Counted from the first letter of the stretch, positions 43,761 to 52,961 are shown. The stretch: 64,000 nucleotides of DNA from Thauera terpenica 58Eu (GCF_000443165.1 NZ_ATJV01000070.1:149771-213770); one strand, 5' to 3'. A program made the numbers and translations. The notes: generated from the letters alone by a model not told the origin.

Positions 43761-44747
43761 TCAGGCCGCCACGGGGCGGAACATCGGCAGGATCAGCTCG
43801 CCATCGTCGAAGGACTGGAATTCCACCTGCACGCGCTGGCCGATCTTGATCTGGTCGCGCTTGACCCCGACCAGGCCGGCGATGATGCGCACACCCTCGT
43901 CGAGCTCGATGAGACCGACCGGGTTCGGATAATCGAACGGCGGCACTTCGGGGTAGTGCATGACGACAAAGGAATAGACGCTGCCCTTGCCGCTGGCCTG
44001 GACCGTGTCCCAGTCGAAGGAGTGGCACTTGATGCACACCGGCGCCGGCGGATGACGCAGGGTGCTGCAGCAGGTGCAGCGCTGGATCATCAGCTTGCCG
44101 GCGTTGGCACCTTCCCAGTAGAAGCGGGTGTCATCGCTCATGCCAGGCTTGGGGCGCTTGATCTTGTGCACCGCGGGCGCGCTGTCCTTGTCGTCTGCCT
44201 TGGCCGCAGTGGGCACGTTGGCTGCACGGAACTTGAACACGCGGAAGGTGAGCTGACCGACCTTCTCATCGCCTTCAGGCTTTTGCGAGAAGAAGCTCAT
44301 GATCAGGGTCACGAAAAAACCCGTGCCCAGGGCGGTGGTCTTTTCTTCGCCGATGGCCTCGAGTTTGGTCGTGTAGTAGAGCTTTTCGCCCAGCTTCACG
44401 TAGCGCTCGAAGGCAAGGTCGGAGTTCACCGCCACCACCGAGGGCATGCCGTGCGCCTCCATGGTCTTGAGGACTTCGTAGGGATTCTCGTCGGTCGAGC
44501 CCGGCGCGTAGTTGTTCGCGTGCAGACCTTCCAGACACCAGGCCTGCAACATCGCCGGGGGGGCGACGATGCCGCCGAATTCGGTCGTGGCGGCGTAGTC
44601 GGCGTCGGTGTAGAGCGGGTTGTCTACACCCATCACCTCGCACCACTGCCGGATCATCGGCGCATTGACCTCATCCCAGGCGTAGACGCGACCGTACTCG
44701 CGACCCACCTTGGCACGCACTTCGGACATCCATTCCTGTTCAGCCAA
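43761..44747 (-). CDS. ChsH2-like fusion: MaoC-type hydratase domain plus DUF35 (TTG start)
   Basis: A 328-residue fusion in the ChsH2 order. Residues about 10-190 are a hot-dog/FAS1-like hydratase domain with MGVDNPLYTDADYA and GGIVAPPAMLQAW. Residues about 220-328 are DUF35 with zinc ribbon CTCCSTLRHPPAPVCIKC and an OB fold. The upstream frame to 44813 has no good start; TTG 44747 has GGAG seven bases upstream and gives AEQEWMSEVRAK. ATG 44729 is an alternative. The hydratase domain lacks a clear D...H pair, as expected if the separate MaoC subunit carries it. It is the first gene of the minus-strand operon. Confidence 0.86.
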   Translation of the reverse strand: MAEQEWMSEVRAKVGREYGRVYAWDEVNAPMIRQWCEVMGVDNPLYTDADYAATTEFGGIVAPPAMLQAWCLEGLHANNYAPGSTDENPYEVLKTMEAHGMPSVVAVNSDLAFERYVKLGEKLYYTTKLEAIGEEKTTALGTGFFVTLIMSFFSQKPEGDEKVGQLTFRVFKFRAANVPTAAKADDKDSAPAVHKIKRPKPGMSDDTRFYWEGANAGKLMIQRCTCCSTLRHPPAPVCIKCHSFDWDTVQASGKGSVYSFVVMHYPEVPPFDYPNPVGLIELDEGVRIIAGLVGVKRDQIKIGQRVQVEFQSFDDGELILPMFRPVAA

Positions 44748-44878
44748 GTTCGTCTCCTGCTGTTGTAAGTGGTGCCGTGCTTGCTGCCTGGCACCTGCGG
44801 GACCCAGCTGCACACGGGCGACACTCCGCCCATCGCAGCGCTTGAATGCAGTCTAAGAGCAGGTGTGCATACGACACG

Positions 44879-44894
44879 TCGTCTGAATGGACGA
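44879..44894. promoter_or_regulatory. Palindromic operator candidate (copy 1) upstream of the second side-chain operon
   Basis: TCGTCTGAATGGACGA has the form TCGTC-N6-GACGA. Its centre lies about 140 bases before the TTG of the ChsH2-like gene, in the 250-base gap that also follows the luxR stop. Near-identical sites occur at 49124 and 60461, with degenerate ones at 46266 and 55520. Confidence 0.75.
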
Positions 44895-44997
44895 TGGACA
44901 AGACGGACTTGCGCCGACAGAGGCCAAGCGCCTGCGCGGCCACGAGCGCTGCGGCGGTTATGCGGCCTGGTTCAGGGCTGGCAGCGCCGGGCCGCGC

Positions 44998-46167
44998 TCA
45001 ATCCCCCACGCGCAGCGGCGCCACGCTGTTGAGGAGAATGCGAACGAGCTCGGTCTGGCGGCGCACGCCGGTCTTGGAGAAGATCGCACGCAGATGGGCG
45101 CGCGCGGTGTTGCGGCGAATGTTGAGCTCCTCCGCCACCTCCTCCAGCGAGGCGCCGTCGGCGAGCTTGAGCGCCAAGGCGGTCTCGGTCGGGGTGAGGT
45201 TGAAAAGCTGCCGGATCGCGCCCGCACTGGCCAGGGTGGGGCTGCTCGGGTCGCGCACGTAGAGCACCGCCACCGGCTTGCCGCGATCGCTGGCGTGATC
45301 GCCCGGCGGCACCACCTCGGCCACCACGCCCAGGCTGAGCTGACCGGAGGGGCGCGCGATCGACACCGCGTCGACCAGGGCTGGCACCCCCGAAGCGTGA
45401 TGCGCAAAAGCGCCGCGGATGAGGTTTTGCAGCGCCCGATTGTCGCTGGGGTAAAACGCCTCCAACCCGCCGCTGACGAGCTTGAGCCCGTCCCCGCTCG
45501 CCAGCATTTGCGCGGCCATCAGGTTCTGATCGAACACCCGCCCGCGCGCATCGAGCACGATCACACCCACCGACAAGCGCCCGATCGCGCTCGAGAACAG
45601 GCCACCGAGCGACTCCTGGCGCTGGCGCTCGTTGTGCATCTGCAAGGCCTGGCGCAGGTGCGGCAGCAACACCTGGCAGCGTGCGCGATCCTGTGCCGAG
45701 AACGCGGGCTCCGTCTCCCTGCGCGTGATGCGCAAGGGCAGCCGCCCCGCGCCCGCCGTTGAAATATCCACCAGCATGACGTGAAAGATGTCGTGTGGAA
45801 CACACCAATGCTGAAAGTAGCTCGAACCGCGCCAGGCGGACACCTCCATCAAGTCAGCGATGGTGTAGACATGATCGGCGAGCAGGTTGGTGACGGGCGT
45901 GGCCACCTGGCTCGAGGGCGCGAAGCGCACCACGTCCTCACCCGCGATATTGCCCACCCAGATCAACAGCCCGGCGTCGTCAGCCGTCCCCTCACGCAGG
46001 ATCAGGGTGAGGAAATTGGCCGCGAACAGGGCCCGCATCTCATGCAGCACCTCAACCCACTTGCGGCTGTCGAGAACGGCAGCATAGAGCAGGCGCAAGA
46101 TGCGATCGTGATGCGCGAGGTCCATGTCAGCCATCTGAAAAAGGCCCTTGTCGTCATAGACGCTCAT
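44998..46167 (-). CDS. LuxR-family transcriptional regulator, TeiR-like
   Basis: A 389-residue regulator. The C-terminal LuxR-type HTH (about residues 325-385) reads FNLTPTETALALKLADGASLEEVAEELNIRRNTARAHLRAIFSKTGV in sense. The N-terminal 300 residues have no classical receiver domain and resemble the uncharacterised sensor half of TeiR, the testosterone-responsive activator of Comamonas (similar length). It lies between the second side-chain operon and the MFS/steroid genes. A degenerate copy of the palindrome shared by the steroid promoters lies 99 bases before its ATG, so autoregulation is plausible. That it senses a steroid is inference. Confidence 0.85.
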   Translation of the reverse strand: MSVYDDKGLFQMADMDLAHHDRILRLLYAAVLDSRKWVEVLHEMRALFAANFLTLILREGTADDAGLLIWVGNIAGEDVVRFAPSSQVATPVTNLLADHVYTIADLMEVSAWRGSSYFQHWCVPHDIFHVMLVDISTAGAGRLPLRITRRETEPAFSAQDRARCQVLLPHLRQALQMHNERQRQESLGGLFSSAIGRLSVGVIVLDARGRVFDQNLMAAQMLASGDGLKLVSGGLEAFYPSDNRALQNLIRGAFAHHASGVPALVDAVSIARPSGQLSLGVVAEVVPPGDHASDRGKPVAVLYVRDPSSPTLASAGAIRQLFNLTPTETALALKLADGASLEEVAEELNIRRNTARAHLRAIFSKTGVRRQTELVRILLNSVAPLRVGD

Positions 46168-46265
46168 CCCGCTCCCCAGCCTGCCAAAGTTTCACTGTGC
46201 ACACCCCAGGCTTCACCCATCACCACCCTCGCCTCCGATCATCGTGCGCTCCCACAACCGCAGTT

Positions 46266-46281
46266 TAGTCCCATCAGACGA
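46266..46281. promoter_or_regulatory. Degenerate palindromic operator candidate (copy 2) in the luxR-MFS divergent region
   Basis: TAGTCCCATCAGACGA keeps the TCGTC-N6-GACGA spacing with one arm mismatch. Read on the minus strand, TCGTCTGATGGGACTA matches the clear copies at 13 of 16 positions. It is 99 bases from the luxR start and 245 from the MFS start. The rest of the 358-base gap (46168-46525) holds a hairpin at 46430 and a tandem CCGCTCGCAGCA repeat near 46460, but no gene. Confidence 0.5.
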
Positions 46282-46429
46282 TGTGCCACCCTGGCCCGCA
46301 AGGCCAAGATCAACGTGGCATGTGATTTGCACACATACACCCTTGCCGATACCGCCAGGGGAGAGAGCATCGCTCATGCTGGCCTGGAGCACGGCACCAT
46401 CTTCACCACTGCCGCCGCCCGCCGTTAAA

Positions 46430-46457
46430 AAAAGCCCTCGCCCGGGCGCTGGCTTTT
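46430..46457 (-). terminator. Terminator-like hairpin upstream of the MFS gene
   Basis: AAAAGCC (46430-46436) pairs with GGCTTTT (46451-46457), enclosing the palindrome CGCCCGGGCG. Read on the minus strand it is followed by a run of seven T, so it has full intrinsic-terminator form in that direction and weaker form on the plus strand. It sits in a divergent promoter region where no minus-strand gene ends, so it may instead act as a barrier or as a leader attenuator for the MFS gene. Confidence 0.55.
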
Positions 46458-46525
46458 GCCGCTCGCAGCACCCGCTCGCAGCATCATCAGGCCGCCTCCA
46501 GCCCGGCGCGCCGAGGAGTTCATGA

Positions 46526-48115
46526 ATGGAATCATCCACCGCCACGCGCGCACCCTGGGGCGTCTACTCGGCCCTGCTGTTCGGCACCTTCATCACCATC
46601 GAGGCCGCGGCCTTTCAGGCCCCGGCGCTGCCCAGCGTCACGCGCCACTTCGGCATCGCAGTCAATATGGCGGCGCTGGTGCTGATCCTGTACTCGCTGG
46701 CACTCACCGTGTTCGCGCCCATCATGGGCAGGCTGGGCGACCAGTACGGGCGCAAGAAGGTCATCACCATCGGCATGGTGATATTTTCGGCATCCGAATT
46801 TGCCGCCGCCCTGGCACCGAACTTCTGGTTCTTTCTCGGTGCCCGCTTTTTCCAGGGCCTGGGCGCGGCCTGCATCCTGCCCGGTGTGTTTGCCTACGTC
46901 ACCCACCTGTTCCCGGCGCACAAGCGTGGCACCGCGCTGGGCATCCTGGCGTTCACGATGACCTTCGGCGCGGCCTCGGGCGGCCTGCTCGGCGGCCTGC
47001 TCATTGACCGCCTGGGCTGGGAGAGCGTGTACTGGATCAGCGGCGCACTCACCCTGATCGGACTGGTGCCGGTGCGTCTGCTGGTGCCCGAGATCGAACT
47101 CGCCAAAACCCGCACGGCGTTCGATTACAAGGGTGCCACGCTGCTGTTCGCGACCATCGCCGCGCTGCTGTCCCTGCCCACCTGGGCGACCAACTTCGGC
47201 AAGGAGTCGGTCATCACCTGGGTCATCGTGCTCATCGGCGTGAGCAGCCTGACGCTGCTGTGGCGGCACAGCCGCGGCGTGGCGAATCCGGTGTTCGACG
47301 TCAGCATCCTGTCGCGTGGCGACTTCGCCAAGCCCTCGGTCATCTACTGGCTGCACATGATCTTCTCCAGCGGCATCGTGTATTCACTGGCCTTCTTCAT
47401 CAACACCCGGCCCGGTGGCACGGCGGCGCAGTTCGGCTTCGTCACCCTGTTCCTGTATGGCAGCGGCCTGCTCAGCGCCCCCGTCGCCGGCAAGCTCATC
47501 GACCGCATCGACCCACGCCTGGTGTGCATCGTCGCCATGGTGGCCAGCCTGCTCGGCACCGTGCTCTTCCTCAACATCGACGTCAGCACCCCGCTGTGGA
47601 TGGTGATCGCCGTGGTGTGCGTGATGGGCTTTGGCATCGGCATCAACACCCCATCGATGATGAAGATGGCACTGGCCGCCGTACCGGCCAGCAAGATGGG
47701 CGCCGGTAGCGGGCTGTTCAGCATGTTCCGCGACCTCGGCAGCCCGACCGGATCCTCCCTGTCGCTGGCCGTGTTCGGCGCCACGCTGGCCTACCAGACC
47801 CAGGCCGTGATCGCACGCCAGACCGAAAGCCTGGGCCTGGACGCGAGCGCACTCGCCACGTTGGCGCGAGCCGCGGGTGGCCGCGTGCGCGAAGTGCCGC
47901 AGGAGGTGGCAGATCGACTCAGCGCCAGCGGCCTCAGCGCCGACGCGGTGATGCTGCAAGCGCATAGCGAAGGCCTGAACGCCGCGCTCAGCAATGTTGG
48001 TTACCTGTTGCTGGCGCTGATCGTCGGCGCGCTGGTCCTGAGCCTGCGCCTGGTCAAGAGCACGGCGCAAAAGAGCGCGGACAGCCTGGCCACCGACGGC
48101 GGCCGCGCGCAATAG
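46526..48115 (+). CDS. MFS transporter, DHA2-type, in the steroid locus
   Basis: A 529-residue 14-TM major facilitator. Motif A appears as GRLGDQYGRKKVITIG, and the N-terminal APALPSVTRHFGI and AACILPGVFAYVTHL segments are DHA2-like. A soluble stretch with LDASALATLARAAGGRV (about residues 430-480) precedes the last TM. GAGGAG lies seven bases before ATG 46526. It could import or export steroids or their intermediates, being divergent from the TeiR-like regulator and followed by SDR and hydratase genes. A strong terminator follows its stop. Confidence 0.9.
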   Translation: MESSTATRAPWGVYSALLFGTFITIEAAAFQAPALPSVTRHFGIAVNMAALVLILYSLALTVFAPIMGRLGDQYGRKKVITIGMVIFSASEFAAALAPNFWFFLGARFFQGLGAACILPGVFAYVTHLFPAHKRGTALGILAFTMTFGAASGGLLGGLLIDRLGWESVYWISGALTLIGLVPVRLLVPEIELAKTRTAFDYKGATLLFATIAALLSLPTWATNFGKESVITWVIVLIGVSSLTLLWRHSRGVANPVFDVSILSRGDFAKPSVIYWLHMIFSSGIVYSLAFFINTRPGGTAAQFGFVTLFLYGSGLLSAPVAGKLIDRIDPRLVCIVAMVASLLGTVLFLNIDVSTPLWMVIAVVCVMGFGIGINTPSMMKMALAAVPASKMGAGSGLFSMFRDLGSPTGSSLSLAVFGATLAYQTQAVIARQTESLGLDASALATLARAAGGRVREVPQEVADRLSASGLSADAVMLQAHSEGLNAALSNVGYLLLALIVGALVLSLRLVKSTAQKSADSLATDGGRAQ

Positions 48116-48157
48116 GCCATCGGTCCGCGGGCCAACTGTGCGCACTACAGCACAATC

Positions 48158-48194
48158 AAGAACGGCGGCCCTTGCGCTGAGGGCCGCCGTTCTT
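48158..48194. terminator. Bidirectional rho-independent terminator
   Basis: AAGAACGGCGGCCC (48158-48171) and GGGCCGCCGTTCTT (48181-48194) form a perfect 14-bp stem with a 9-base loop, flanked by A-rich and T-rich ends. It lies between the convergent MFS gene (stop 48115) and SDR gene (stop 48245). Confidence 0.85.
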
Positions 48195-48244
48195 TCGGAC
48201 ACTGGCGCTAAACGCGCCGCTTGTGGGCCAGGGCCTGCACGCGC

Positions 48245-49063
48245 CTAGTCCTGCGTGTTCGCCGCGGCCAGAAAGGCCGGGCGCTCTCCGCCGCCGTGCA
48301 GCAGCAGGTTGGTGCCGGCAAAGTAGGCCGCCAGCGGCGAACCGGCATACACACAGGCGTTGGCGATGTCTTCGGGCGTGGCCATGCGGCCAGCGGGAAT
48401 GGTGGCACCGACCGCGGCGATGCCGGCCTCGTCACCGTAGTGCAGATGGGCCTGCTCGGTCTGCACCAGGCCGGGGCTGACCGCGAGCACGCGCACTTTC
48501 GGCCCCCACTCGACCGCGAGCGAGGACGCCAGCGACAGCACCCCGGCCTTGGCCGCGCCATAGGCCGCCGTGCCCGGCGAGGGACGCGAGGCGGCGACGC
48601 TGCCGATGAAGATGATGACGCCCCCCTCGGCCTGCTCCTGCATGATGAGGTTGGCCTGCTGGGCGACGTTGAGCGGCGCGATCAGGTTGAGGCGCAGGAT
48701 GCCTTCGTGAAAGCGCGGCGAGGCCTTGTCGGCAAGCGCGAAGGGTGCGCCGCCGGCATTATTGACCAGCACGTCGAGCCGGCCATGACGCTCGCGAATG
48801 GCGGCAAACAAGGCCTGCAGGGATTCGATGTCGCGCACGTCGGCAGCGACAAACTCGGCGGCGGCGCCGTTCACCTCGGGCAAGGCCTCGGGCGCGCTGC
48901 GTCCGCACACCACCACTGTCGCCCCTGCGGCAAGAAAACCCTGCGCGATGCCGGCGCCAATACCCTTGGTGCCGCCGGTCACGAGCACGACCTTGCCGCG
49001 GTAATCGAGTCCCTGCGCAGGCCCCGTTGCGGGCGCGCTCGCCACCCCAGATTGATTCGTCAT
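48245..49063 (-). CDS. SDR family oxidoreductase under a palindromic operator
   Basis: A 272-residue SDR: GGTKGIG, NNAGG, the serine in IGSVAASRPSPGTAAY and the YGAAK catalytic pair, then RVLAVSPGLVQTEQAH. The start is MTNQSG at 49063, with GGAG six bases upstream; METGMTNQ at 49075 is an alternative only four codons longer. It is monocistronic, converges on the MFS gene, and is divergent from the enoyl-CoA hydratase gene. A TCGTC-N6-GACGA palindrome lies 61 bases before the ATG. It probably oxidises a hydroxysteroid or hydroxyacyl-CoA intermediate; the substrate is inferred. Confidence 0.87.
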   Translation of the reverse strand: MTNQSGVASAPATGPAQGLDYRGKVVLVTGGTKGIGAGIAQGFLAAGATVVVCGRSAPEALPEVNGAAAEFVAADVRDIESLQALFAAIRERHGRLDVLVNNAGGAPFALADKASPRFHEGILRLNLIAPLNVAQQANLIMQEQAEGGVIIFIGSVAASRPSPGTAAYGAAKAGVLSLASSLAVEWGPKVRVLAVSPGLVQTEQAHLHYGDEAGIAAVGATIPAGRMATPEDIANACVYAGSPLAAYFAGTNLLLHGGGERPAFLAAANTQD

Positions 49064-49123
49064 CCCTGTCTCCATGACCTGTTTTTTCACCCACCAGTCT
49101 AGGCATTGAGGCTTCGCCCTTCT

Positions 49124-49139
49124 TCGTCTGAACGGACGA
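49124..49139. promoter_or_regulatory. Palindromic operator candidate (copy 3) between SDR and enoyl-CoA hydratase genes
   Basis: TCGTCTGAACGGACGA differs from copy 1 by one central base. It lies 61 bases before the SDR start (minus strand) and 76 before the hydratase start (plus strand), well placed to control both divergent genes. Confidence 0.78.
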
Positions 49140-49214
49140 TGAGTGGCAAGGACCATCACCGAATAATGCACAGCATCTCCACACCCCGTCTGCGCCCGGC
49201 GCGACCGCGAACTC

Positions 49215-50012
49215 ATGTCCACACCGAACGCCTCCGCCGACGCCTCGCCGCTGCTGCTCGATCGCCTCGAAGGCGGCGTCGCGCTGCTCACGCTGAATCG
49301 CCCTCAGGCCACCAACGCCTTGTCGCTGGAGCTGCAGGCGTTGCTCTCGCAGCGCTTCACCGAACTCGCCGACGACGACAGCGTGCGCTGCATCGTGCTC
49401 ACCGGCGGCGAGAAGGTGTTCGCCGCCGGTGGCGATATCACCAGCATGGCCGGGGTGGGCGCAATCGAGGTCTTCCAGCGCCACACCGAGCGCGTATGGG
49501 GGCCGATCCAGCACTGCCCCAAGCCGGTGATCGCGGCGGTGTGCGGCTATGCCTATGGCGGCGGTTGCGAGCTGGCGATGCTGGCCGACATCATCGTCGC
49601 CGGCGAGGGTGCACGCTTTTGCCAGCCCGAAATCCGCATCGGCATCATGCCCGGCATCGGTGGCACCCAGCGCCTGGTACGTGCAGTGGGCAAGGTTAAG
49701 GCGATGCGCATGGCGCTCACCGGCAAGCCGATCAGCGCGCATGAGGCCTGGGTCGCCGGTCTGGTGAGCGACCTGGTCGCCGACGATCAGGTGCTGCCGA
49801 CCGCCATCGAGCTCGCACGCATGGTCGCCGCCATGCCGCCGCTGGCGACCGAACAGATCAAGGAGTGCATCCTGCTCGGCATGGACGCGCCGCTGGAGTC
49901 GGCGCTGGCGATGGAGCGCCGCGCCAACGCGCTGCTGTTTGCCTCACACGACCAGAAGGAAGGCATGCAGGCCTTCCTCGAAAAGCGGCCGCCGAAGTTC
50001 GAGGGCCGCTGA
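49215..50012 (+). CDS. Enoyl-CoA hydratase/isomerase (crotonase) family protein
   Basis: A 265-residue crotonase-fold enzyme. The oxyanion-hole segment FAAGGDITSM, YGGGCELAMLADI (first catalytic Glu) and PEIRIGIMPGIGGTQRL (second catalytic Glu) are all intact, so it should be a true 2-enoyl-CoA hydratase rather than only an isomerase. It would act in beta-oxidation of a side-chain or ring-derived CoA thioester. The ATG lacks a strong ribosome-binding sequence. A palindromic operator lies 76 bases upstream. A weak GTCAGC/GCTGAC hairpin follows its stop around 50030-50050. Confidence 0.92.
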   Translation: MSTPNASADASPLLLDRLEGGVALLTLNRPQATNALSLELQALLSQRFTELADDDSVRCIVLTGGEKVFAAGGDITSMAGVGAIEVFQRHTERVWGPIQHCPKPVIAAVCGYAYGGGCELAMLADIIVAGEGARFCQPEIRIGIMPGIGGTQRLVRAVGKVKAMRMALTGKPISAHEAWVAGLVSDLVADDQVLPTAIELARMVAAMPPLATEQIKECILLGMDAPLESALAMERRANALLFASHDQKEGMQAFLEKRPPKFEGR

Positions 50013-50072
50013 GCCTGGACACAAAGGGGTCAGCGCGAGCATGTGCTGACGCGCCAAGGCCCGGCGCCTGCT

Positions 50073-51299
50073 TCAGTCCGCCGCGCGCACCTGGTTGGGC
50101 GCGAGCTCATTGGGCAGGTTGAGCACGCACATGGTGCCGGCGGGGTGGTAGATGTAGGGAATGCAGCGGTTGCAGTTGGTACAGCCCGAGGCCTTGAGCT
50201 CGCCGCTCCTGAACTTGTTCACCAGTTGCGGATCGTGGATCAGGGGTCGCGCCATCACCACCGCATCGAAGCCGTCGGCCATCGCCTGTTCGGCGTTGGC
50301 GAGCGAGCGCGCACCGCCCAGGTAGCCCAGGGGCACATCGACCGCAGCGCGGATCTTGCGCGAATACTCAAGGAAGTACATCTCGCGGAAGGTGACCTCG
50401 GGCGTGCGGAACTGGGAGGCCTTCATCATCAGCCCGGTCATGAAGCTGCCCTTGAGCACTTTCTTCATCTCCTCCATGTCCATGTTGCTGCCGAACATGA
50501 ACCAGCCGGATTCGATGTTGCGTCCACCGGACAGCACCAGCAGATCGGCGCCGGCTTGTTGCAGCATGCGCGCGGTGACGATGGCGTCGTCGGCGGTGGC
50601 ACCGCCAGGCACGCCGTCAGCGACGTTGATCTTGGCCAGCACCGCCATCTCGCGGCCCACCGCCTCCTTGACCCGGCGCAGCACCTCGGCCGGGAAGCGC
50701 GCGCGGTCCTCGGCGCAGCCACCGAATTCATCCCTGCGCTTGTTGGACAGGGGCGAGATGAACTGATTGAGCAGGTAGCCGTGACCCATGTGGATCTCGA
50801 CCGCGTCGAAACCGGCTTCACGGCACAGCTTCGCGGCATCGACGAACTGCTGCGCGACCAGGTCCATGTCGGCCCGATTCATCGCGCGCTGGAAGAAGTT
50901 GCCGCGCATCACGCCAGCCTTGTTGATGCCGCTGCTCGCACTCATGGTGGGGCCGTCCACCTTCACCGAGGTGACGAAGGAGCCGCCGTGGGTGATCTGG
51001 TAGGAGATGGCGCCACCTTCGGCATGCACCGCATCGGCCAGCGCCTTGAGGTCGGGGAGGATCTCCGGGCGCATCCACACCTGATTGGGTAGGGTGCGCC
51101 CGACCTTGCTCACCGCGCCGTAAGCCACGGTGGTGAGGCCGACGCCGCCGGCCGCCATGGCGCGGTGGTGCTGAACCAGCGCCTTCGTGGGCGCGCCCTT
51201 CATCACCATGCCTTCGTTGGCGCCGGCGCGGATGAAGCGGTTGCGCAGCGTGATCGGCCCCAGCTGGAACGGGGCAAAAAGATCCTTGGGTTCGCTCAT
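50073..51299 (-). CDS. Old-yellow-enzyme/FadH-type flavin oxidoreductase with Fe-S cysteines
   Basis: A 408-residue FMN TIM-barrel protein of the NADH:flavin oxidoreductase family. FAPFQLGPITLRNRFIRAG starts the barrel, EIHMGHGYLLNQFISPLSNKR is the usual active-site region, and the C-terminus has CTNCNRCIPYIYHPAGTMC, resembling the 4Fe-4S ligand pattern of 2,4-dienoyl-CoA reductase (FadH). The C-terminal FAD/NAD domain of FadH is missing, so electrons must come from another source or protein. It lies 46 bases after the acyl-CoA ligase gene stop. It may reduce a dienoyl-CoA or enone formed during steroid ring cleavage. Confidence 0.86.
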   Translation of the reverse strand: MSEPKDLFAPFQLGPITLRNRFIRAGANEGMVMKGAPTKALVQHHRAMAAGGVGLTTVAYGAVSKVGRTLPNQVWMRPEILPDLKALADAVHAEGGAISYQITHGGSFVTSVKVDGPTMSASSGINKAGVMRGNFFQRAMNRADMDLVAQQFVDAAKLCREAGFDAVEIHMGHGYLLNQFISPLSNKRRDEFGGCAEDRARFPAEVLRRVKEAVGREMAVLAKINVADGVPGGATADDAIVTARMLQQAGADLLVLSGGRNIESGWFMFGSNMDMEEMKKVLKGSFMTGLMMKASQFRTPEVTFREMYFLEYSRKIRAAVDVPLGYLGGARSLANAEQAMADGFDAVVMARPLIHDPQLVNKFRSGELKASGCTNCNRCIPYIYHPAGTMCVLNLPNELAPNQVRAAD

Positions 51300-51345
51300 G
51301 AGGGTCTCGGTGGAGTCGGAGGTTAAGCCGGTGCGCTCGGTACGA

Positions 51346-52935
51346 TCACGCAGGAACACGTACCAGGGCTCGCAATTCGATCTTTGCGACCTTGTTCGAG
51401 GCATTCACCGGCAGCGCGTCGAAGAAACGCACATAGCGCGGCACCTTGTAGTTGGCCATGCGCTCGCGCGACCAGGCGATGAGGCCGGCCTCGTCCAGTG
51501 CGTGACCCGGGCGCAACACCACGCACGCACAGCCGACTTCGCCCATGCGCTCATCGGGCACGCCGATCACCGCCACCTGGGCAATCGCCGGATGCGGGCT
51601 GAGCCCGGCTTCGATCTCGGCCGGATAGCAGTTGAAGCCACCGACGATGAACATGTCCTTGAGGCGATCGGTGATGCGCAGATAGCCACGCTCATCGAGC
51701 GTGCCCACATCACCCGTGTGCAGCCAGCCGTCGGCGTCTATGGCTTCGGCGGTGGCCTTGGCGTCTTCGAAGTAGCCCTTCATGACGTGGAAGCCACGCA
51801 GGCAGATCTCGCCCGCCTCGCCCGCCGCCAGGGGCTGGTTGTCGGCGTCGACGATGCGCACCTCGGTACCGGGGATGGCATGACCGCTGGTCAGCGCCAC
51901 GGTCTCGGCGTCGTCGTCGGCCTCGCAGATGGTGGCCAGGCCGCCGCACTCGGTCAGCCCGTAGGCGGTGAGCACGACTTCCAGGCCCAGCTCCTTGCGC
52001 ATGCGCTCGATCAGCACGGGCGGAATCGTCGACGCGCCGGTGACGGCGATGCGCAGGGTGGACAAGTCGGTGGTGGCCAGCTTGGGGTGGGCAAGCATGG
52101 TCAGGTAGAGCGTGGGCGGGCCGGGCAGCACGCTGATGCGATCGGCCTCGATGCGCCCGAACACCGCCTCGGCATCGAACACCGGGTGCGGCAGCACGGT
52201 GGCGCCAGCGATGAGGCAGGTGACCCAGCCGGCCTTGTAGCCGAAGGTGTGGAAGAAGGGGTTGACGATGAGGTAGCGGTCGCCGGCAGTGATGCCGGTG
52301 ATCTTGACGTATTCGACGAAGGACTGGATCACCTGGCGGTGAGCGCTCATCACGCCCTTGGGGCGGCCGGTGGTGCCGGAGGTGAACATCAGGTCCGAAG
52401 TGTCGTCGGGCTTGACCGCCGCGGCGCGCACGCGCGCCTCGGCTTCGGTGACGCCGGCGCCTGAAGCCAGGAAATCGGCCCAGGAAATATCCGCATGCAC
52501 GCCGCTGGCGCCAATGGCGACCACCTTCTCCAGGTTTGCCGGGCGGCAGTCGGCCAGCATCGCCGGATAGTCGGTGCCGAGGAAGTCATCAACCACGAAC
52601 AACACCCGGCTGCCACTGCGCTCGAGGATGTCAGCCGCTTCCAGGCCCTTCATGCGGGTGTTGATCGGCACCATCACCGCGCCAGCACAATGGATGCCCA
52701 GTGCGGCAAGCAACCACTCGGCGCGGTTGGGCGCCCAGATGGCGATGCGGTCGCCGGCGGCGATGCCGTGCGCGATCAACGCGCGGCTGACTTCGAAGGC
52801 GCGCGCCGGCAGATCAGCGTAATCGACGACGATGTCGCCGTCCTCGACAAAGACACGTCCGGCATGGCGCTGTGCGGCCTCGAGGACGAGAGCGGGCAGG
52901 GTGCGGGCGAGGGGCGGGACGAACTGTTCGGTCAT
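51346..52935 (-). CDS. Acyl-CoA ligase (AMP-forming), candidate steroid-acid ligase (FadD3-like)
   Basis: A 529-residue ANL ligase with [18 protein letters not shown] (P-loop), [28 protein letters not shown] and C-terminal lysine region [31 protein letters not shown] is typical of fatty-acid/steroid-acid ligases. Its location between the FadH-type gene and an SDR, beside KstD, makes it a candidate for activating the propanoate of the C/D-ring remnant (HIP, the FadD3/ScdA reaction), though sequence alone does not prove this. The start is an ATG at 52935 with 26 bases to the SDR gene stop. Confidence 0.87.
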   Translation of the reverse strand: MTEQFVPPLARTLPALVLEAAQRHAGRVFVEDGDIVVDYADLPARAFEVSRALIAHGIAAGDRIAIWAPNRAEWLLAALGIHCAGAVMVPINTRMKGLEAADILERSGSRVLFVVDDFLGTDYPAMLADCRPANLEKVVAIGASGVHADISWADFLASGAGVTEAEARVRAAAVKPDDTSDLMFTSGTTGRPKGVMSAHRQVIQSFVEYVKITGITAGDRYLIVNPFFHTFGYKAGWVTCLIAGATVLPHPVFDAEAVFGRIEADRISVLPGPPTLYLTMLAHPKLATTDLSTLRIAVTGASTIPPVLIERMRKELGLEVVLTAYGLTECGGLATICEADDDAETVALTSGHAIPGTEVRIVDADNQPLAAGEAGEICLRGFHVMKGYFEDAKATAEAIDADGWLHTGDVGTLDERGYLRITDRLKDMFIVGGFNCYPAEIEAGLSPHPAIAQVAVIGVPDERMGEVGCACVVLRPGHALDEAGLIAWSRERMANYKVPRYVRFFDALPVNASNKVAKIELRALVRVPA

Positions 52936-52961
52936 GTTGGCTCCGGAAAGAGGCTGCAGGC

